A DNA stretch of 64,000 nucleotides from Acidaminobacter sp. (GCA_009881125.1 WXFH01000007.1:4543-68542); one strand, 5' to 3'. Numbered from the stretch's first letter, positions 18,199-28,538 are shown. Notes: generated by a model not told the origin, from the sequence alone. Numbers and translations are program-made.

Positions 18199-18245
18199 CA
18201 GACGCCGGGTCCGTGAGCTTAAGACATGGATCCGGCGTCTGGATT
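18199..18245 (+). terminator. terminator after dprA
   Basis: CAGACGCCGG (18199-18208) pairs with CCGGCGTCTG (18232-18241) and the stem extends inward through GTCC/GGAT. GATTTTG follows. A second hairpin, GACCGCAG/CTGCGGTC at 18253-18285, lies just downstream without a T-run. Confidence 0.75.
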
Positions 18246-18378
18246 TTGTTTGGACCGCAGAATTTTTCAGGAAGGATCTGCGGTCAATTATAAGACGGCC
18301 GATAGCTCAGACTGGAAGAAAGTGTTGACAAATGGATCCGCATCATATAAAAATTAATATGGTGATTTTTTGACAAGA

Positions 18379-18407
18379 TTGAATCTTTCGAATTTTTTGA
18401 ATATAAT
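18379..18407 (+). promoter_or_regulatory. promoter for topA-codY
   Basis: TTGAAT (18379-18384), 17 bases, TATAAT (18402-18407), about 20 bases before topA. An upstream TTGACA near 18324 with TATAAA at 15-base spacing is a weaker alternative. Confidence 0.6.
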
Positions 18408-18427
18408 GGTTACATTGGAGGTATTAC

Positions 18428-20497
18428 ATGGCTAAGCATCTGATTATTGTCGAATCTCCGGCAAAAGCAAAGACCATAGAGAAGTTTTTAGGAAAGAATT
18501 ATCAGGTACTTGCTTCCGTGGGACATGTCAGAGACCTGCCCAAAAGCAAAATTGGCGTCAATGTTGAAAAGGACTTTGAACCGGAATACATTAATATCCG
18601 GGGAAAAGGAGATGTAATCAAAGTTTTGAGAGGCGCAGCAAAAAAAGCAGACCGTGTCTTTCTGGCAACTGACCCGGATCGGGAAGGTGAAGCAATTGCC
18701 TGGCATCTGGGAACTATTTTGAGTATTCCTCAGGAAGAGCCTTGCAGAATTGAGTTTCACGAGATCACAAAAGAAGCAGTCAAAGAAGCCATTCATCATC
18801 CACGGCAAATTGACCTGAATCTGGTGGATGCCCAGCAGGCAAGACGGGTTTTGGACCGGTTGGTAGGTTATAAGATCAGTCCGCTGTTATGGCGCAAGGT
18901 AAGAAAAGGTCTCAGCGCCGGCCGGGTTCAGTCTGTGGCGACAAAGCTGATCTGCGACCGTGAGAATGAGATCAATGCCTTCATCAAGGAAGAGTATTGG
19001 TCTATTGGCATGGATCTCAGACATGTGCCTTCGGATCTGCCTTTTGAGGCGGAGTTGTCTCAGTTCAAAGGCAAAAAAATTGAAATTGGAAACGAGACGG
19101 ATGCACTAGAGATGAAACGGTACCTGGAGTCTGTGGATCCGGTGATTACCGAGGTGCAGAACAAGGTAAAATCCAGAGCCCCTCAGCCGCCATTCACGAC
19201 CAGCAGCCTTCAGCAGGATGCCGCGAATCGCCTCGGCTTTTCAGCAAGCAAAACCATGATGGTGGCGCAGCAGCTGTATGAGGGTATTGCGGTTAAGGGA
19301 CAAGGGACCATCGGCCTCATCACTTATATGAGGACGGATTCTACAAGAATCTCTGAAGAGGCAAAGCGACATCTCTCCGAATTTATTGATCGGGAATATG
19401 GTGAGATCTATCAGAATAAAAAAGTCCGTACAGAAAAGAAATCCAAGTCGGCACAGGATGCCCATGAAGCTGTGCGTCCTACTTATGTGCATCTGACGCC
19501 TGAGGAACTGGAAGCGTCGCTGACAAAAGACCAACAAAAGCTGTACACTTTAATTTGGCAGAGGTTTGTAGCCTCCGGTATGTCAGACGCGACTTTTGAT
19601 TCCAAAAATGTGTCCATAGTCGCAGGTGAGGCACTGCTAAAAGCTAATGGGCTGCTTCTGAAATTTGACGGTTTCCTAAAAGTCTACGAGTTCTCCAGTT
19701 TTAAAGAAACCCGTCTGCCGGACATTCAAGCAGGGGATCTGGTTCAGCGTCTTCACGTCAAGCCGGAACAGCATTTTACACAGCCCCCGGCAAGATACAC
19801 AGAAGCGACTTTGGTCAAAGAAATGGAAGAAAAGGGTATTGGTCGTCCTTCGACTTATGCGCCGACCATTGCGACCATCATCAGCAGAGGCTATGTAGAG
19901 CGCGAAAAAAAATCTTTAAAACCGACAGAACTAGGGTATATCATCAACGACATAATGGCGGGTTATTTTGAAGAGATCGTCAATGTCGATTTTACCGCAG
20001 GTATGGAGAACAAGCTGGATGAAGTTGAAGCCGGCAACATGGAATGGCACAGCATTCTCAGGGAGTTTTACGGCCCATTCAGCGAAACGCTTGCAAAAGC
20101 AGACGAGCGGCTGGAAAAACTCGATCTGACAGAAAAAACCGACTTGCTCTGTGAGAAGTGCGGCCATCCACTCAACATCAAGCACGGCAGATTCGGGAAA
20201 TTTTATGCGTGTTCAAATTACCCGCAATGTGACTACACCAAGGCAATTCTCAATGAGATCGGTATAGACTGTCCGGTATGCAAAGAGGGTAAAGTGGTCG
20301 AGCGCAAGACTAAAAAGCTGAAGACTTTTTATGGCTGCAGCCGTTTTCCGGAATGTCGATTCGTGTCCTGGAACCGGCCTGTAGGACGTCCGTGCCCGGT
20401 TTGTGGTGAGGCTCTCGTCGAAAAAATCACTAAAAAGAACAAGACCATCCTATGCTCCAGTACCAGCTGCAATTATAAAGAAGTCTCATCACATTAA
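18428..20497 (+). CDS. topA: DNA topoisomerase I
   Basis: Type IA topoisomerase of 689 residues that relaxes negative supercoils. It opens with the TOPRIM fold ([18 protein letters not shown]; acidic triad within [15 protein letters not shown]). The active-site tyrosine is in [14 protein letters not shown] near residue 299. The C-terminus carries three zinc ribbons: CEKC...CSNYPQC, CPVC...CSRFPEC and CPVC...CSSTSC. ATG 18428 has TTGGAGG upstream. The 23-base gap to codY, without terminator, makes a topA-codY transcript likely. Confidence 0.97.
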   Translation: MAKHLIIVESPAKAKTIEKFLGKNYQVLASVGHVRDLPKSKIGVNVEKDFEPEYINIRGKGDVIKVLRGAAKKADRVFLATDPDREGEAIAWHLGTILSIPQEEPCRIEFHEITKEAVKEAIHHPRQIDLNLVDAQQARRVLDRLVGYKISPLLWRKVRKGLSAGRVQSVATKLICDRENEINAFIKEEYWSIGMDLRHVPSDLPFEAELSQFKGKKIEIGNETDALEMKRYLESVDPVITEVQNKVKSRAPQPPFTTSSLQQDAANRLGFSASKTMMVAQQLYEGIAVKGQGTIGLITYMRTDSTRISEEAKRHLSEFIDREYGEIYQNKKVRTEKKSKSAQDAHEAVRPTYVHLTPEELEASLTKDQQKLYTLIWQRFVASGMSDATFDSKNVSIVAGEALLKANGLLLKFDGFLKVYEFSSFKETRLPDIQAGDLVQRLHVKPEQHFTQPPARYTEATLVKEMEEKGIGRPSTYAPTIATIISRGYVEREKKSLKPTELGYIINDIMAGYFEEIVNVDFTAGMENKLDEVEAGNMEWHSILREFYGPFSETLAKADERLEKLDLTEKTDLLCEKCGHPLNIKHGRFGKFYACSNYPQCDYTKAILNEIGIDCPVCKEGKVVERKTKKLKTFYGCSRFPECRFVSWNRPVGRPCPVCGEALVEKITKKNKTILCSSTSCNYKEVSSH

Positions 20498-20520
20498 ATA
20501 AAACTCAGGGAGGTAATCAG

Positions 20521-21300
20521 GTGAGCATGAAACTACTAGAAAAAGCAAGAAGACTGAACAAAATTCTTCAGCAATCCGGCAATGCGCCCGTTTCTTTTCC
20601 AGATATCAGCATGATGCTCAAGGAAGTGCTTGACGCTAACGTTTACATTATCAGCAAGCGCGGCAAGGTTTTGGGTTACGGCTTGGTTATTGCCGAAGAC
20701 AGCCCGCTCATTTTTGAGAAGGGCACAAATGTACAAATGTTCCCGGAAGAAATCAATGATGAATTGCTCAAAACTGATCAAACTATGTTCAACATCCCGC
20801 AAGATGTCGTCATGAAGATTTTTAAAGGTGATATCAGCAGCTATTCTAAGTTTATTACCATTGTGCCAATCATTGGGAACGGTCTCAGGTTGGGGACCCT
20901 CGTCATCGCTCGCAGAGACAACACATACTCTGAAGAGGATATAGTATTGGCTGAGTATGCGTCTACCGTTGTCGGTATGGAAATCATCCGCGCCAAGACG
21001 GAAGAGTACGAAGAGGAAGCCAGAAAGAAAGCTGTGGTGCAGATGGCCATCGGAACGCTTTCCTATTCCGAACTTGAAGCCATTGAACACATCTTCAATG
21101 AGCTGGATGGCGACGAAGGTCTCCTCGTCGCAAGTAAAATAGCGGATCGCGTTGGAATTACACGCTCCGTGATCGTCAATGCCCTTAGAAAGTTCGAGAG
21201 TGCCGGCGTTATTGAATCCCGCAGCCTTGGCATGAAGGGCACTTATATTCGCATAATGAATGATAAACTAATGCCGGAGCTCAAACGTTTAAAAAAATAA
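20521..21300 (+). CDS. codY: GTP-sensing global repressor CodY
   Basis: Represses stationary-phase, amino-acid and sporulation genes when GTP and branched-chain amino acids are plentiful. The N-terminal GAF domain (about residues 1-160) binds isoleucine/valine; the C-terminal winged HTH is seen as [22 protein letters not shown] followed by [15 protein letters not shown]. The length of 259 residues matches the family. GTG 20521 fits GGGAGGT at 20509-20515; ATG 20527 is a possible alternative. It follows topA and precedes rpsB, with a stem-loop after the stop. Confidence 0.97.
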   Translation: MSMKLLEKARRLNKILQQSGNAPVSFPDISMMLKEVLDANVYIISKRGKVLGYGLVIAEDSPLIFEKGTNVQMFPEEINDELLKTDQTMFNIPQDVVMKIFKGDISSYSKFITIVPIIGNGLRLGTLVIARRDNTYSEEDIVLAEYASTVVGMEIIRAKTEEYEEEARKKAVVQMAIGTLSYSELEAIEHIFNELDGDEGLLVASKIADRVGITRSVIVNALRKFESAGVIESRSLGMKGTYIRIMNDKLMPELKRLKK

Positions 21301-21337
21301 GGGTTATCGGATCAAGCTAAAACAAAAAAGTTTTCAA

Positions 21338-21377
21338 AGCGCGGCGGTTCCTGAGATTATCTCTTGAACGTCGCGCT
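21338..21377 (+). terminator. stem-loop after codY overlapping the rpsB promoter
   Basis: AGCGCGGCGGTTC (21338-21350) pairs with GAACGTCGCGCT (21366-21377) with one bulged G. There is no clear T-run. The right arm covers the -35 element of the rpsB promoter, so it may be a weak terminator or an operator-like element. Confidence 0.45.
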
Positions 21378-21392
21378 TGTCTGTGTTATACT
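21364..21392 (+). promoter_or_regulatory. promoter for rpsB-tsf
   Basis: TTGAAC (21364-21369), 17 bases, TATACT (21387-21392). Confidence 0.65.
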
Positions 21393-21414
21393 TACTAAGG
21401 TCCAAAACCGCACT

Positions 21415-21473
21415 CGTCGGGATTCACAGTAAGGGTTGCCCTGAGACAGGGTCTTTTGTGAAGACGAACGACG
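21415..21473 (+). promoter_or_regulatory. nested stem-loop leader of rpsB
   Basis: Three nested helices can form in the 5' leader: CGTCG (21415-21419) with CGACG (21469-21473), TTCACA (21423-21428) with TGTGAA (21457-21462), and CCCTG (21439-21443) with CAGGG (21447-21451). This is what a ribosomal-protein autoregulatory leader would look like; the ligand (S2 or other) is inference. Confidence 0.5.
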
Positions 21474-21498
21474 GGGAAGAAAAAAACGGAGGTGCACT

Positions 21499-22194
21499 AT
21501 GTCAGTAATTTCAATGAAACAACTGCTGGAGGCAGGCGTACACTTTGGCCACCAGACAAGAAGATGGAACCCTAAAATGAAGGAATACATCTTCACAGAA
21601 AGAAACGGGATTTACATTATCGATCTTCAAAAGACGGTCAAGAAAATTGACGACGCTTATGATTTCGTCAAAAATGTCGTCGCTGAAGGCGGCGAAGTCC
21701 TCTTCGTCGGCACCAAGAAGCAAGCACAGGAAGCTATTGAGCTTGAAGCAAAGCGCTGTGGTATGTACTTCGTCAACCAGAGATGGCTTGGCGGCATGCT
21801 GACAAACTACAAAACCATCAAGAAAAGAATCGATCTTCTTTACAAATATGAGAAGATGGAAGAAGATGGCACATTTGATGTACTTCCTAAAAAAGAAGTC
21901 ATTCAAATTCGCGCTAAGAAAGAAAAGCTTGAGAAATATCTCGGCGGAATCAAGGAAATGCCAAAAGTACCTGCAGTTATGTTCATTGTCGACCCTAAGA
22001 AAGAGCGCATTGCAATCCAGGAAGCTAGAACCCTTGGTATCCCTGTCGTTGCTATCGTCGACACGAACTGCGATCCGGACGAAGTTGACTTCGTCATCCC
22101 GGGCAATGACGACGCGATCCGCGCTGTCAAGCTGATTTCCGGCAAAATGGCTGACGCTGTCCTCGAAGGTAAGCAAGGCGAGCAAAACGCATAA
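21499..22194 (+). CDS. rpsB: 30S ribosomal protein S2
   Basis: Ribosomal protein of 231 residues. The start [26 protein letters not shown] is the universal S2 N-terminus; [26 protein letters not shown] and [15 protein letters not shown] are further conserved blocks. ATG 21499 has CGGAGGTG upstream. It is followed by tsf with a hairpin in between, the standard bacterial pairing. Confidence 0.97.
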   Translation: MSVISMKQLLEAGVHFGHQTRRWNPKMKEYIFTERNGIYIIDLQKTVKKIDDAYDFVKNVVAEGGEVLFVGTKKQAQEAIELEAKRCGMYFVNQRWLGGMLTNYKTIKKRIDLLYKYEKMEEDGTFDVLPKKEVIQIRAKKEKLEKYLGGIKEMPKVPAVMFIVDPKKERIAIQEARTLGIPVVAIVDTNCDPDEVDFVIPGNDDAIRAVKLISGKMADAVLEGKQGEQNA

Positions 22195-22213
22195 TCATAA
22201 GGTTTAAAGCCAG

Positions 22214-22248
22214 CGGGTAAGGTTTCTTAATATAGAACGCCTTACCCG
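22214..22248 (+). terminator. hairpin between rpsB and tsf
   Basis: CGGGTAAGG (22214-22222) pairs perfectly with CCTTACCCG (22240-22248), followed only by TTGTTC. It is probably a partial terminator that gives more S2 than EF-Ts. A second small hairpin (TTGGCC 22267-22272 with GGCCAA 22277-22282) lies in the tsf leader. Confidence 0.6.
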
Positions 22249-22346
22249 TTGTTCAAGCGATAACATTTGGCCCTTTGGCCAATTCACGTATCTTTGGCCC
22301 GGGTTGGGTCTAAGGACAAATTGAAGTTAAACTAGGAGGTCCTGTC

Positions 22347-22994
22347 ATGGCGATTACAGCCGCAATGGTAAAAGAACTCAGAGAAGCAACAAGCGCAGGT
22401 ATGCTCGAGTGCAAAAAAGCGCTTGAAGAAGCAAATGGCAACATGGAAGAAGCAGTCAAGCTCCTTCGTGAGCGCGGTCTTGCCAAAGCTGCGAAGAAAG
22501 CTGGCAGAATCGCCGCTGAAGGCATCGTCGCTTCCTATATTCACGGTGGACGCGTTGGCGTTATTGTTGAAATTAACTCTGAAACTGATTTCGTCTCTAA
22601 AAACGAAGAGTTCCAGCAGTTTGCCAAGGATATTGCAATGCAAATTGCAGCATCCAATCCACTTTATGTTCGTCCGGAAGAAGTGCCTGCAGAAGTTATT
22701 GAGAGCGAAAAAGAAATTCTTCGCAATCAAGCACTCAATGAAGGCAAACCTGAGAAAATCATCGATAAAATGGTTGAAGGCCGGGTACAAAAGTACTACA
22801 AAGAAGTCTGCCTTCTTGAGCAGCCTTTCATCAAAGATCCGGATGTCACCATTGATCAGCTTCTCAAGAACCTGATCGCTAAAATCGGTGAGAATATTTC
22901 CATCCGCCGTTTTGTCCGCTACGAAGTGGGCGAAGGCATTGAAAAGAAAACTGAAAACTTTGCAGAAGAAGTTGCCAAGCAGCTTCAAGGCTAA
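22347..22994 (+). CDS. tsf: elongation factor Ts
   Basis: Nucleotide exchange factor for EF-Tu. The N-terminal UBA-like part [20 protein letters not shown] is diagnostic, and [14 protein letters not shown] is the conserved core motif. At 215 residues it is the short form, with one compact core subdomain, versus about 280-300 residues in Escherichia coli and Bacillus. ATG 22347 has TAGGAGG upstream. A good terminator follows. Confidence 0.96.
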   Translation: MAITAAMVKELREATSAGMLECKKALEEANGNMEEAVKLLRERGLAKAAKKAGRIAAEGIVASYIHGGRVGVIVEINSETDFVSKNEEFQQFAKDIAMQIAASNPLYVRPEEVPAEVIESEKEILRNQALNEGKPEKIIDKMVEGRVQKYYKEVCLLEQPFIKDPDVTIDQLLKNLIAKIGENISIRRFVRYEVGEGIEKKTENFAEEVAKQLQG

Positions 22995-23025
22995 TTTTCA
23001 GTCTTCAAAATCAAATCAAAGATAA

Positions 23026-23054
23026 AAAGAGAGGACCTTGGTCTTCTCTTTTTT
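23026..23054 (+). terminator. terminator after tsf
   Basis: AAAGAGAGGACC pairs with GGTCTTCTCTTT around TT, then a T-run. Confidence 0.85.
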
Positions 23055-23172
23055 CAAGTATTGGCAGTCGATTCACAGAAATGAGCATGATATATTTTTG
23101 GTTACGGTTTAAAAAAAAGGATATTCAATGCAATGTGTAGAATTTTTTATCTATGAAACAGGGGGTGTTCGC

Positions 23173-23886
23173 TTGAAACCGTTATATAAACGCGTCATAT
23201 TGAAGTTGAGTGGGGAAGCGCTTGCGGGTGATAAGGGTTTTGGACTTGATGAACAGACAGTACTTGATGTGGCCAGTCAGGTTAAGGAACTGGTCGGCAT
23301 GGGTGTTGAAGTCGGCGTAGTCGTGGGCGGCGGCAATTTTTGGAGAGGACGTTCCGGTGGCGGTATGGACAGAAGCACCGCGGATCATATGGGCATGCTT
23401 GCGACCGTCATCAATTCTCTCGCAATGCAGGATGCCATTGAAAGTCTTGGACTTCCTACACGCGTCCTCAGCGCCATTGAAATGCGTCAGATCGCTGAGC
23501 CTTATATCCGTCGCCGTGCGGTAAGACACCTTGAAAAGGGCAGAGTTGTCATTTTTGCGGCCGGCACCGGAAATCCTTACTTCTCGACGGATACGACCGC
23601 AGCCCTTCGAGCGGCTGAAATTGAAGCAGAAGTTATTCTCCTTGCCAAAAAGGTGGACGGTGTTTATGATTCTGATCCTATGGTCAATCAGAATGCTGTC
23701 AAAATTGACACCCTCACTTATATAGATGTCCTCAACCGAGGACTTGGCGTCATGGATTCAACTGCCATTACACTTTGTATGGATAATCACATTCCAATTC
23801 TTGTGTTTGGACTGAAAGAGACGCATAATATCATTAAAGTCTGCTGTGGTGAAAATCTTGGTACTATCATTAGGGAGGTCAAGTGA
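23173..23886 (+). CDS. pyrH: uridylate kinase
   Basis: Converts UMP to UDP for pyrimidine nucleotide synthesis. The amino-acid-kinase fold is seen in [48 protein letters not shown] and the phosphate/uridine loops (ATDTTAA-like in [11 protein letters not shown]). The start is TTG 23173 with GGGGGTG at 23161-23167, which gives 237 residues; the longer frame from 23128 adds 15 unconserved residues. It is closely linked to frr. Confidence 0.95.
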   Translation: MKPLYKRVILKLSGEALAGDKGFGLDEQTVLDVASQVKELVGMGVEVGVVVGGGNFWRGRSGGGMDRSTADHMGMLATVINSLAMQDAIESLGLPTRVLSAIEMRQIAEPYIRRRAVRHLEKGRVVIFAAGTGNPYFSTDTTAALRAAEIEAEVILLAKKVDGVYDSDPMVNQNAVKIDTLTYIDVLNRGLGVMDSTAITLCMDNHIPILVFGLKETHNIIKVCCGENLGTIIREVK

Positions 23887-23888
23887 AG

Positions 23889-24446
23889 ATGATTCAGGAT
23901 GTAAAAAAGGCTTTTGAAGAAAAAATGCAAAAAACACTTAATGTATTTAATGAAGAGCTTCACGCCATTCGCGCAGGCAGAGCGAATCCTCAGCTGCTCG
24001 ACAGGGTTGTTGTCGATTACTATGGCTCTCCAACGCCGCTTAAGTCCTTGGCGACGATCGCTGCACCAGAGCCGCGACTGTTGACGGTTCAACCTTATGA
24101 TGCCAGCGCGCTGAGGGATGTTGAAAAAGCTATCCTTATCGCAGATTTGGGTTTCAATCCGAGCAATGACGGAAAAATCATCCGCATCGCGATTCCAATA
24201 CTGACAGAAGAGCGACGCAAAGATCTCATAAAAGTTGCAAAGAAGACGGGTGAGGAAGCCAAAGTCGCAATCCGCAATGAGCGTCGTGACGCGAATGACC
24301 GACTTAAAAAAATGAACAAGAACTCTGAAATTACGGATGATGATCTTAAGTCAGCGGAAGCGGATGTTCAGAAAATGACGGATAAATACATCAAGCAAAT
24401 TGACGACCTTCTCGTACAAAAAGAGAAGGAAATCATGGAAGTTTAG
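23889..24446 (+). CDS. frr: ribosome recycling factor
   Basis: Splits post-termination ribosomes together with EF-G. ATG 23889 gives exactly 185 residues, the family length, and has AGGGAGG upstream; GTG 23883, overlapping the pyrH stop, is the alternative. Conserved blocks are [50 protein letters not shown] and [14 protein letters not shown]. Confidence 0.96.
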   Translation: MIQDVKKAFEEKMQKTLNVFNEELHAIRAGRANPQLLDRVVVDYYGSPTPLKSLATIAAPEPRLLTVQPYDASALRDVEKAILIADLGFNPSNDGKIIRIAIPILTEERRKDLIKVAKKTGEEAKVAIRNERRDANDRLKKMNKNSEITDDDLKSAEADVQKMTDKYIKQIDDLLVQKEKEIMEV

Positions 24447-24551
24447 TGTTAGTGTTAGAGTTTACAAGTCACTAGTCAGCGTATTGGGATTTGCTTTTGT
24501 GGGTTTTGACTGGAGAGACTGATGCGGCTTGCCGGGAGGGAGGAGACACCA

Positions 24552-25265
24552 ATGAAACAGACAGAGCAACATTTGCCGAAACATATAGCCATAATTATGG
24601 ACGGCAACGGCCGGTGGGCAGAAAAGCGTTTCATGCCCAGACTGTTTGGTCATAAAGCCGGTGTGGAAGCGCTGCGCTCAGTGATTTCAAGGTGTTCCAG
24701 CCTTGGCGTGGAAGTGTTGACACTCTATGCATTTTCAACTGAAAATTGGAAGCGTCCTGCTGATGAGGTTGGCGGCCTCATGGAACTTTTGGTTCAGTTT
24801 CTCCAAAAAGAGATTGCAGAGCTCCACAGAAACGGGATAAAGATTCGCTGCATTGGTGATCTCAGCGCCCTTCCGGAGCGTGCTCAGGCAGAGGTTGAAA
24901 AAGCCCGGAGTCTGACAGAAAGCAATACGGGTTTAACAGTCAATATCGCGCTCAATTACGGCGGCCGGGACGAACTACTTCGTGCAGCAAAGGGACTGGC
25001 CGCAGCTGTGGCCTCCGGGTCACTTGCGTTGGAAGAGATTACAGCGGACGCTTTTGAAAAGCATTTATATACTTCTGGCCAGCCTGATCCGGATCTGATT
25101 ATTCGCACCAGTGGCGAGCAGAGGATCTCAAACTTTCTGCTCTGGCAATTGGCTTATTCTGAGTTCTATTTCACTGATGTGCTCTGGCCGGATTTTGATT
25201 CCAATGAGCTCGATAAAGCACTGGAGACTTATGCCAAACGCCATAGAAGGTTTGGTAAACTGTGA
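24552..25265 (+). CDS. uppS: undecaprenyl diphosphate synthase
   Basis: Cis-prenyltransferase that makes the C55 lipid carrier for cell-wall synthesis. The P-loop-like [15 protein letters not shown] with its catalytic Asp lies near residues 11-25, FSTENWKRP follows, and [18 protein letters not shown] is the C-terminal signature. ATG 24552 is set by GGGAGGAGA; this gives 237 residues. cdsA begins nine bases downstream. Confidence 0.96.
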   Translation: MKQTEQHLPKHIAIIMDGNGRWAEKRFMPRLFGHKAGVEALRSVISRCSSLGVEVLTLYAFSTENWKRPADEVGGLMELLVQFLQKEIAELHRNGIKIRCIGDLSALPERAQAEVEKARSLTESNTGLTVNIALNYGGRDELLRAAKGLAAAVASGSLALEEITADAFEKHLYTSGQPDPDLIIRTSGEQRISNFLLWQLAYSEFYFTDVLWPDFDSNELDKALETYAKRHRRFGKL

Positions 25266-25274
25266 GGTGAGCCT

Positions 25275-26060
25275 GTGTCATCAAGATTGATCACCAGCCT
25301 GATAGGGCTGCCAATACTGATCGCCATCCTCTATGTGGGCGGACACCTGTTGACCGCAGCAGTGCTGCTGCTGACGCTGACTGCGCTGCATGAGCTGTTT
25401 AAAGGATTTAGAAGTATAGAAATACATGCCATGGAAAGATTGACAATGGCTGCCGTACTGGCAATCTATGGCGGCTATGTCATGGCGCTGGACCAGATCT
25501 TTTATCTTTTCGTCGTTTCCGTATTTGTGATCATGCTGATGCTGATCAATTTATTCGGAAAGGCGTTACATATTTACGACATCAGCGCTACGGCACTCGG
25601 TTTTTTATATGTCGTTCTCCCATTTTTCCATATTGTGCTTGTGGCTGAGTTCGACAGCCTCTTCTTCATCAGCCTGGTGTTCTTGCTGGCTTGGGTGTCG
25701 GATACCTGTGCTTATTTTGCGGGACGTTTCTTTGGCAAGCACAAACTACTTCCGTCGGTTAGTCCTAAAAAGACAGTAGAAGGGGCTATAGGCGGTGTGG
25801 CAGGGACGGTTATCCTTGTAACAGCTTTTTCAGCCTTTCTGGAACCGGACTTTATCTGGTTTGCGGTCCCGCTGGGGTTGTTTGGAAGCGTTTCCGGCCA
25901 AATTGGCGATCTGATTGCGTCGAAGATTAAACGGATCATGGGAATCAAAGACTATGGGAAGTTGTTTCCAGGTCATGGCGGTGTGCTTGACCGATTTGAC
26001 AGCATTATGATGACGGCGCCTATTGTCTATTATGTCGCCTATGTTTATAAACTGTTATGA
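25275..26060 (+). CDS. cdsA: phosphatidate cytidylyltransferase
   Basis: Makes CDP-diacylglycerol, the precursor of phosphatidylglycerol and other phospholipids. Polytopic membrane protein of 261 residues with about seven hydrophobic segments. The C-terminal signature KIKRIMGIKDYGKLFPGHGG, followed by the DRFDS element, is intact. GTG 25275 follows GAGGTGA. It is coupled to uppS, and a terminator follows. Confidence 0.95.
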   Translation: MSSRLITSLIGLPILIAILYVGGHLLTAAVLLLTLTALHELFKGFRSIEIHAMERLTMAAVLAIYGGYVMALDQIFYLFVVSVFVIMLMLINLFGKALHIYDISATALGFLYVVLPFFHIVLVAEFDSLFFISLVFLLAWVSDTCAYFAGRFFGKHKLLPSVSPKKTVEGAIGGVAGTVILVTAFSAFLEPDFIWFAVPLGLFGSVSGQIGDLIASKIKRIMGIKDYGKLFPGHGGVLDRFDSIMMTAPIVYYVAYVYKLL

Positions 26061-26358
26061 AGTGTAATTGATTTAATTGTTTTAAAGATCTTAAATAAAA
26101 CAGCTGACTTGATAGGCCGCCTTGATAAATTGAGGCGGCCTTTTCGCGCAACTTTTTTTAGAATTCTTAAGGCGAGTTAGTTGAAATGCGGTATAATGAA
26201 AAATAGGCTGTGATGGTTTGCGGTCTCTTTGAAATGAATAATCGCGTAAAGGAGAGAAGGAATCAGTCCATTGTTGGAATCGGCCTGGGCATTGAGCAAT
26301 TGAAGGTCCAGCTTAGTTAGCCCGCAGGATTTCAAAATTATGACTGACTCTGCTGCTT
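26061..26358 (+). promoter_or_regulatory. cdsA-dxr intergenic region with terminator and promoter
   Basis: AGGCCGCCT (26114-26122) pairs with GAGGCGGCCT (26132-26141) and TTTT follows: a terminator for cdsA. A consensus -10 TATAAT is at 26192-26197 with no clear -35. The remaining 160-base leader holds a 35-codon open frame (26213-26320) without a clear ribosome binding site, and AAAGGAGAGAAGGA near 26250 followed by a nine-codon frame from TTG 26273. Confidence 0.55.
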
Positions 26359-27540
26359 ATGAAAAATATTGTGATTTTGGGATCAACCGGTTCAATTGGG
26401 ACTCAGGCGCTGGACGTCATTCGCGCTCATCCTGACAGGTTCAGGGTCGCGGCACTAAGCTGCAATCGAGGCATTGAAGCCTTCATGGCTCAGATAGAAG
26501 CCTTCAGACCCAGGCATGTCGCTGTCGCGGATGAGGCGCTCTACAGGGAATTAAAAGAAAAAACGGCCTTAGTGGACAGCGCCATAACCGTCCACGCCGG
26601 GCTGGCAGGTCTTCAGGAAATCGCTGCCCTTGAGAGCGCGGATACCGTTCTCGTGTCCATTGTCGGCAATGCAGCACTGCTTCCAACTCTCTCCGCCATA
26701 CGTGCCGGCAAGCGCATAGCTTTGGCCAGCAAAGAAGTCCTTGTGACTTCAGGGGAACGTATTATGAAAGAGGCAGCGTATTATGGCGTCGAGCTTTTGC
26801 CTGTGGACAGTGAGCACAGCGCCTTATTTCAGGCACTTGAGGGTAATAGACGACAAACCGTCGAAAAGTTGATTTTAACAGCATCCGGTGGACCGTTCAG
26901 GAGTCCTGAATGGCACAGAGACCGTCTTAAAAAGGTGACCTTTCAAGAAGCGCTTAAGCATCCCAACTGGTCCATGGGCAGCAAGATTACTATTGATTCA
27001 TCCACGCTAATGAATAAAGGCCTCGAGGTTATAGAGGCCCGCTGGCTGTTTGATATCCCCTATGAGCACATTGATGTCTTGGTCCACAAGGAGAGTATTA
27101 TTCATTCCATGGTCCAATATCATGACAGCTCAGTCATAGCGCAGCTCGGTCTTCCGGACATGAAACTGCCCATTCTTTATGCTTTTGGTTATCCTGAGCG
27201 GATCCTATCTGATTTTGAGAGACTTGACCTTTCACGGATTGGCCAGCTTTCCTTTTCTGCACCTGACCATGAGCGCTTTCCATGCCTGAATCTGGCTTAT
27301 AGAGCAGGCCGCATGGGAGGTTCGGCCACGACTGTGTTGAATGCTGCAAACGAAGCACTGGTGGCTCGGTTTTTAAATGGGGAAATTGGCTTTTATGACA
27401 TCAGTGATCGGATCGAGTCACTGCTGGATCAACATACAGTGATTCAAAATCCTGATTATGACACTATTATGGAAATTGATGCAGATACCCGCAGACAAAT
27501 ATTCAAAGACAAGCACACAAGACAGGGAGTGAGCCTTTGA
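26359..27540 (+). CDS. dxr: 1-deoxy-D-xylulose 5-phosphate reductoisomerase
   Basis: First committed enzyme of the MEP isoprenoid pathway, NADPH-dependent. ILGSTGSIGTQALDVI is the cofactor-binding start; SKEVLVTSGE, PVDSEHSALFQ and TIDSSTLMNKGLEVIEA are active-site and metal-binding blocks. The length of 393 residues is typical. ATG 26359 lacks a good ribosome binding site, which is unusual here; translation may depend on the leader. The stop overlaps the TTG of rseP. ispG of the same pathway is two genes downstream. Confidence 0.96.
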   Translation: MKNIVILGSTGSIGTQALDVIRAHPDRFRVAALSCNRGIEAFMAQIEAFRPRHVAVADEALYRELKEKTALVDSAITVHAGLAGLQEIAALESADTVLVSIVGNAALLPTLSAIRAGKRIALASKEVLVTSGERIMKEAAYYGVELLPVDSEHSALFQALEGNRRQTVEKLILTASGGPFRSPEWHRDRLKKVTFQEALKHPNWSMGSKITIDSSTLMNKGLEVIEARWLFDIPYEHIDVLVHKESIIHSMVQYHDSSVIAQLGLPDMKLPILYAFGYPERILSDFERLDLSRIGQLSFSAPDHERFPCLNLAYRAGRMGGSATTVLNAANEALVARFLNGEIGFYDISDRIESLLDQHTVIQNPDYDTIMEIDADTRRQIFKDKHTRQGVSL

Positions 27541-28538
27541 TCACCTTTATCAGCTATATTGTCGTTTTTGGCGTGATCGTGTTCTTTCATGAGCTCGGAC
27601 ATTTTGCTGTAGCTAAGCTTCATAAAATAAAAGTTCTTGAGTTTGCCTTGGGCTTTGGCCCCAAGCTGGTCTCCAGAAAATTTGGAGAAACGGAATATGG
27701 GATCCGCGCCTTTCCCCTTGGTGGCTTTGTTAAAATGGAGGGTGAGGATACCCTCTCGGACGATCCGAGAAGTTTCCTGAATGCACCGGCTTGGAAAAGA
27801 CTCACGGTACTGTTTTCAGGTCCGCTGATGAATTTTATTCTGGCAGTGCTCGTCTTCACCATTGTAATGTGGGGGATAGGGTTCCCTGTTAATGCAGTAG
27901 GCGAACTGATTCCTGACATGCCGGCAGCATTGTCCGGTGAGCTGATGCCGGGCGACCGCATCCTTGAGATCAATGACGTCCCGACCCCGACCTGGAATGA
28001 TGTGACCGCACAGATTGCTGTTCAGCCATCACTTAATATGGTCATTGAACGGGATGGGCAGCAGCTCGACATACAGCTGGAAGCGGTTCGTGATGCGGAT
28101 GATACGCGTTATATTGTAGGCATTCGTCCGCTGACGGAACGCGACGCCCCTCGCGCTGTCTTTCTGGCAGCTCGCCAGACATGGGTTATGAGTACGGAGG
28201 TCATCAGCTTCCTGGCGTCACTTCCGGCAGGCGGGCAAGAAGGTGTCGAAATTGTTGGACCGGTCGGCATGGCCAGCATGGTCGGCGAAGCGGCCAGAGG
28301 CGGCATTTACAATCTGCTGGCGCTGACGGGGCTTTTTTCGATCAACCTTGGAATTTTCAATCTCCTTCCGCTGCCTGCCCTTGATGGCGGCAGAATCTTC
28401 TTCGTCTTGGCAGAGCTGATCCTGCGCAGAAAAATTGACAAGGAAAAGGAAGGCCTGGTCCATCTTGCAGGTTTTGCGCTTTTAATGGCGCTGATGTTGT
28501 TTGTACTCTACAAGGACATTCTCAGACTGTTTCAGTAG
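27537..28538 (+). CDS. rseP: site-2 intramembrane metalloprotease RseP
   Basis: Zinc protease that cleaves membrane proteins such as anti-sigma factors. FFHELGHFAVAK carries HExxH in the first membrane segment; NLLPLPALDGGR is the second zinc-ligand motif. A PDZ domain lies around residues 125-210. Four membrane segments and 333 residues fit the short Gram-positive form. TTG 27537 follows GGGAGTGAG and overlaps the dxr stop (TTGA). Confidence 0.94.
   Translation: MITFISYIVVFGVIVFFHELGHFAVAKLHKIKVLEFALGFGPKLVSRKFGETEYGIRAFPLGGFVKMEGEDTLSDDPRSFLNAPAWKRLTVLFSGPLMNFILAVLVFTIVMWGIGFPVNAVGELIPDMPAALSGELMPGDRILEINDVPTPTWNDVTAQIAVQPSLNMVIERDGQQLDIQLEAVRDADDTRYIVGIRPLTERDAPRAVFLAARQTWVMSTEVISFLASLPAGGQEGVEIVGPVGMASMVGEAARGGIYNLLALTGLFSINLGIFNLLPLPALDGGRIFFVLAELILRRKIDKEKEGLVHLAGFALLMALMLFVLYKDILRLFQ

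Noticed and set aside
18253..18285. CodY-box-like sequence near AATTTTTCAGGAAG between dprA and topA
   Set aside because: Too many differences from AATTTTCWGAAAATT; the GACCGCAG/CTGCGGTC hairpin explains the sequence better.
22993..23015. CodY-box-like AATTTTCAGTCTTCAAAAT after tsf
   Set aside because: The spacing between half sites is wrong and it lies downstream of a gene, not at a promoter.
26213..26320. 35-codon open frame upstream of dxr as a real gene
   Set aside because: No ribosome binding site in front and no recognisable sequence; kept only as a leader observation.
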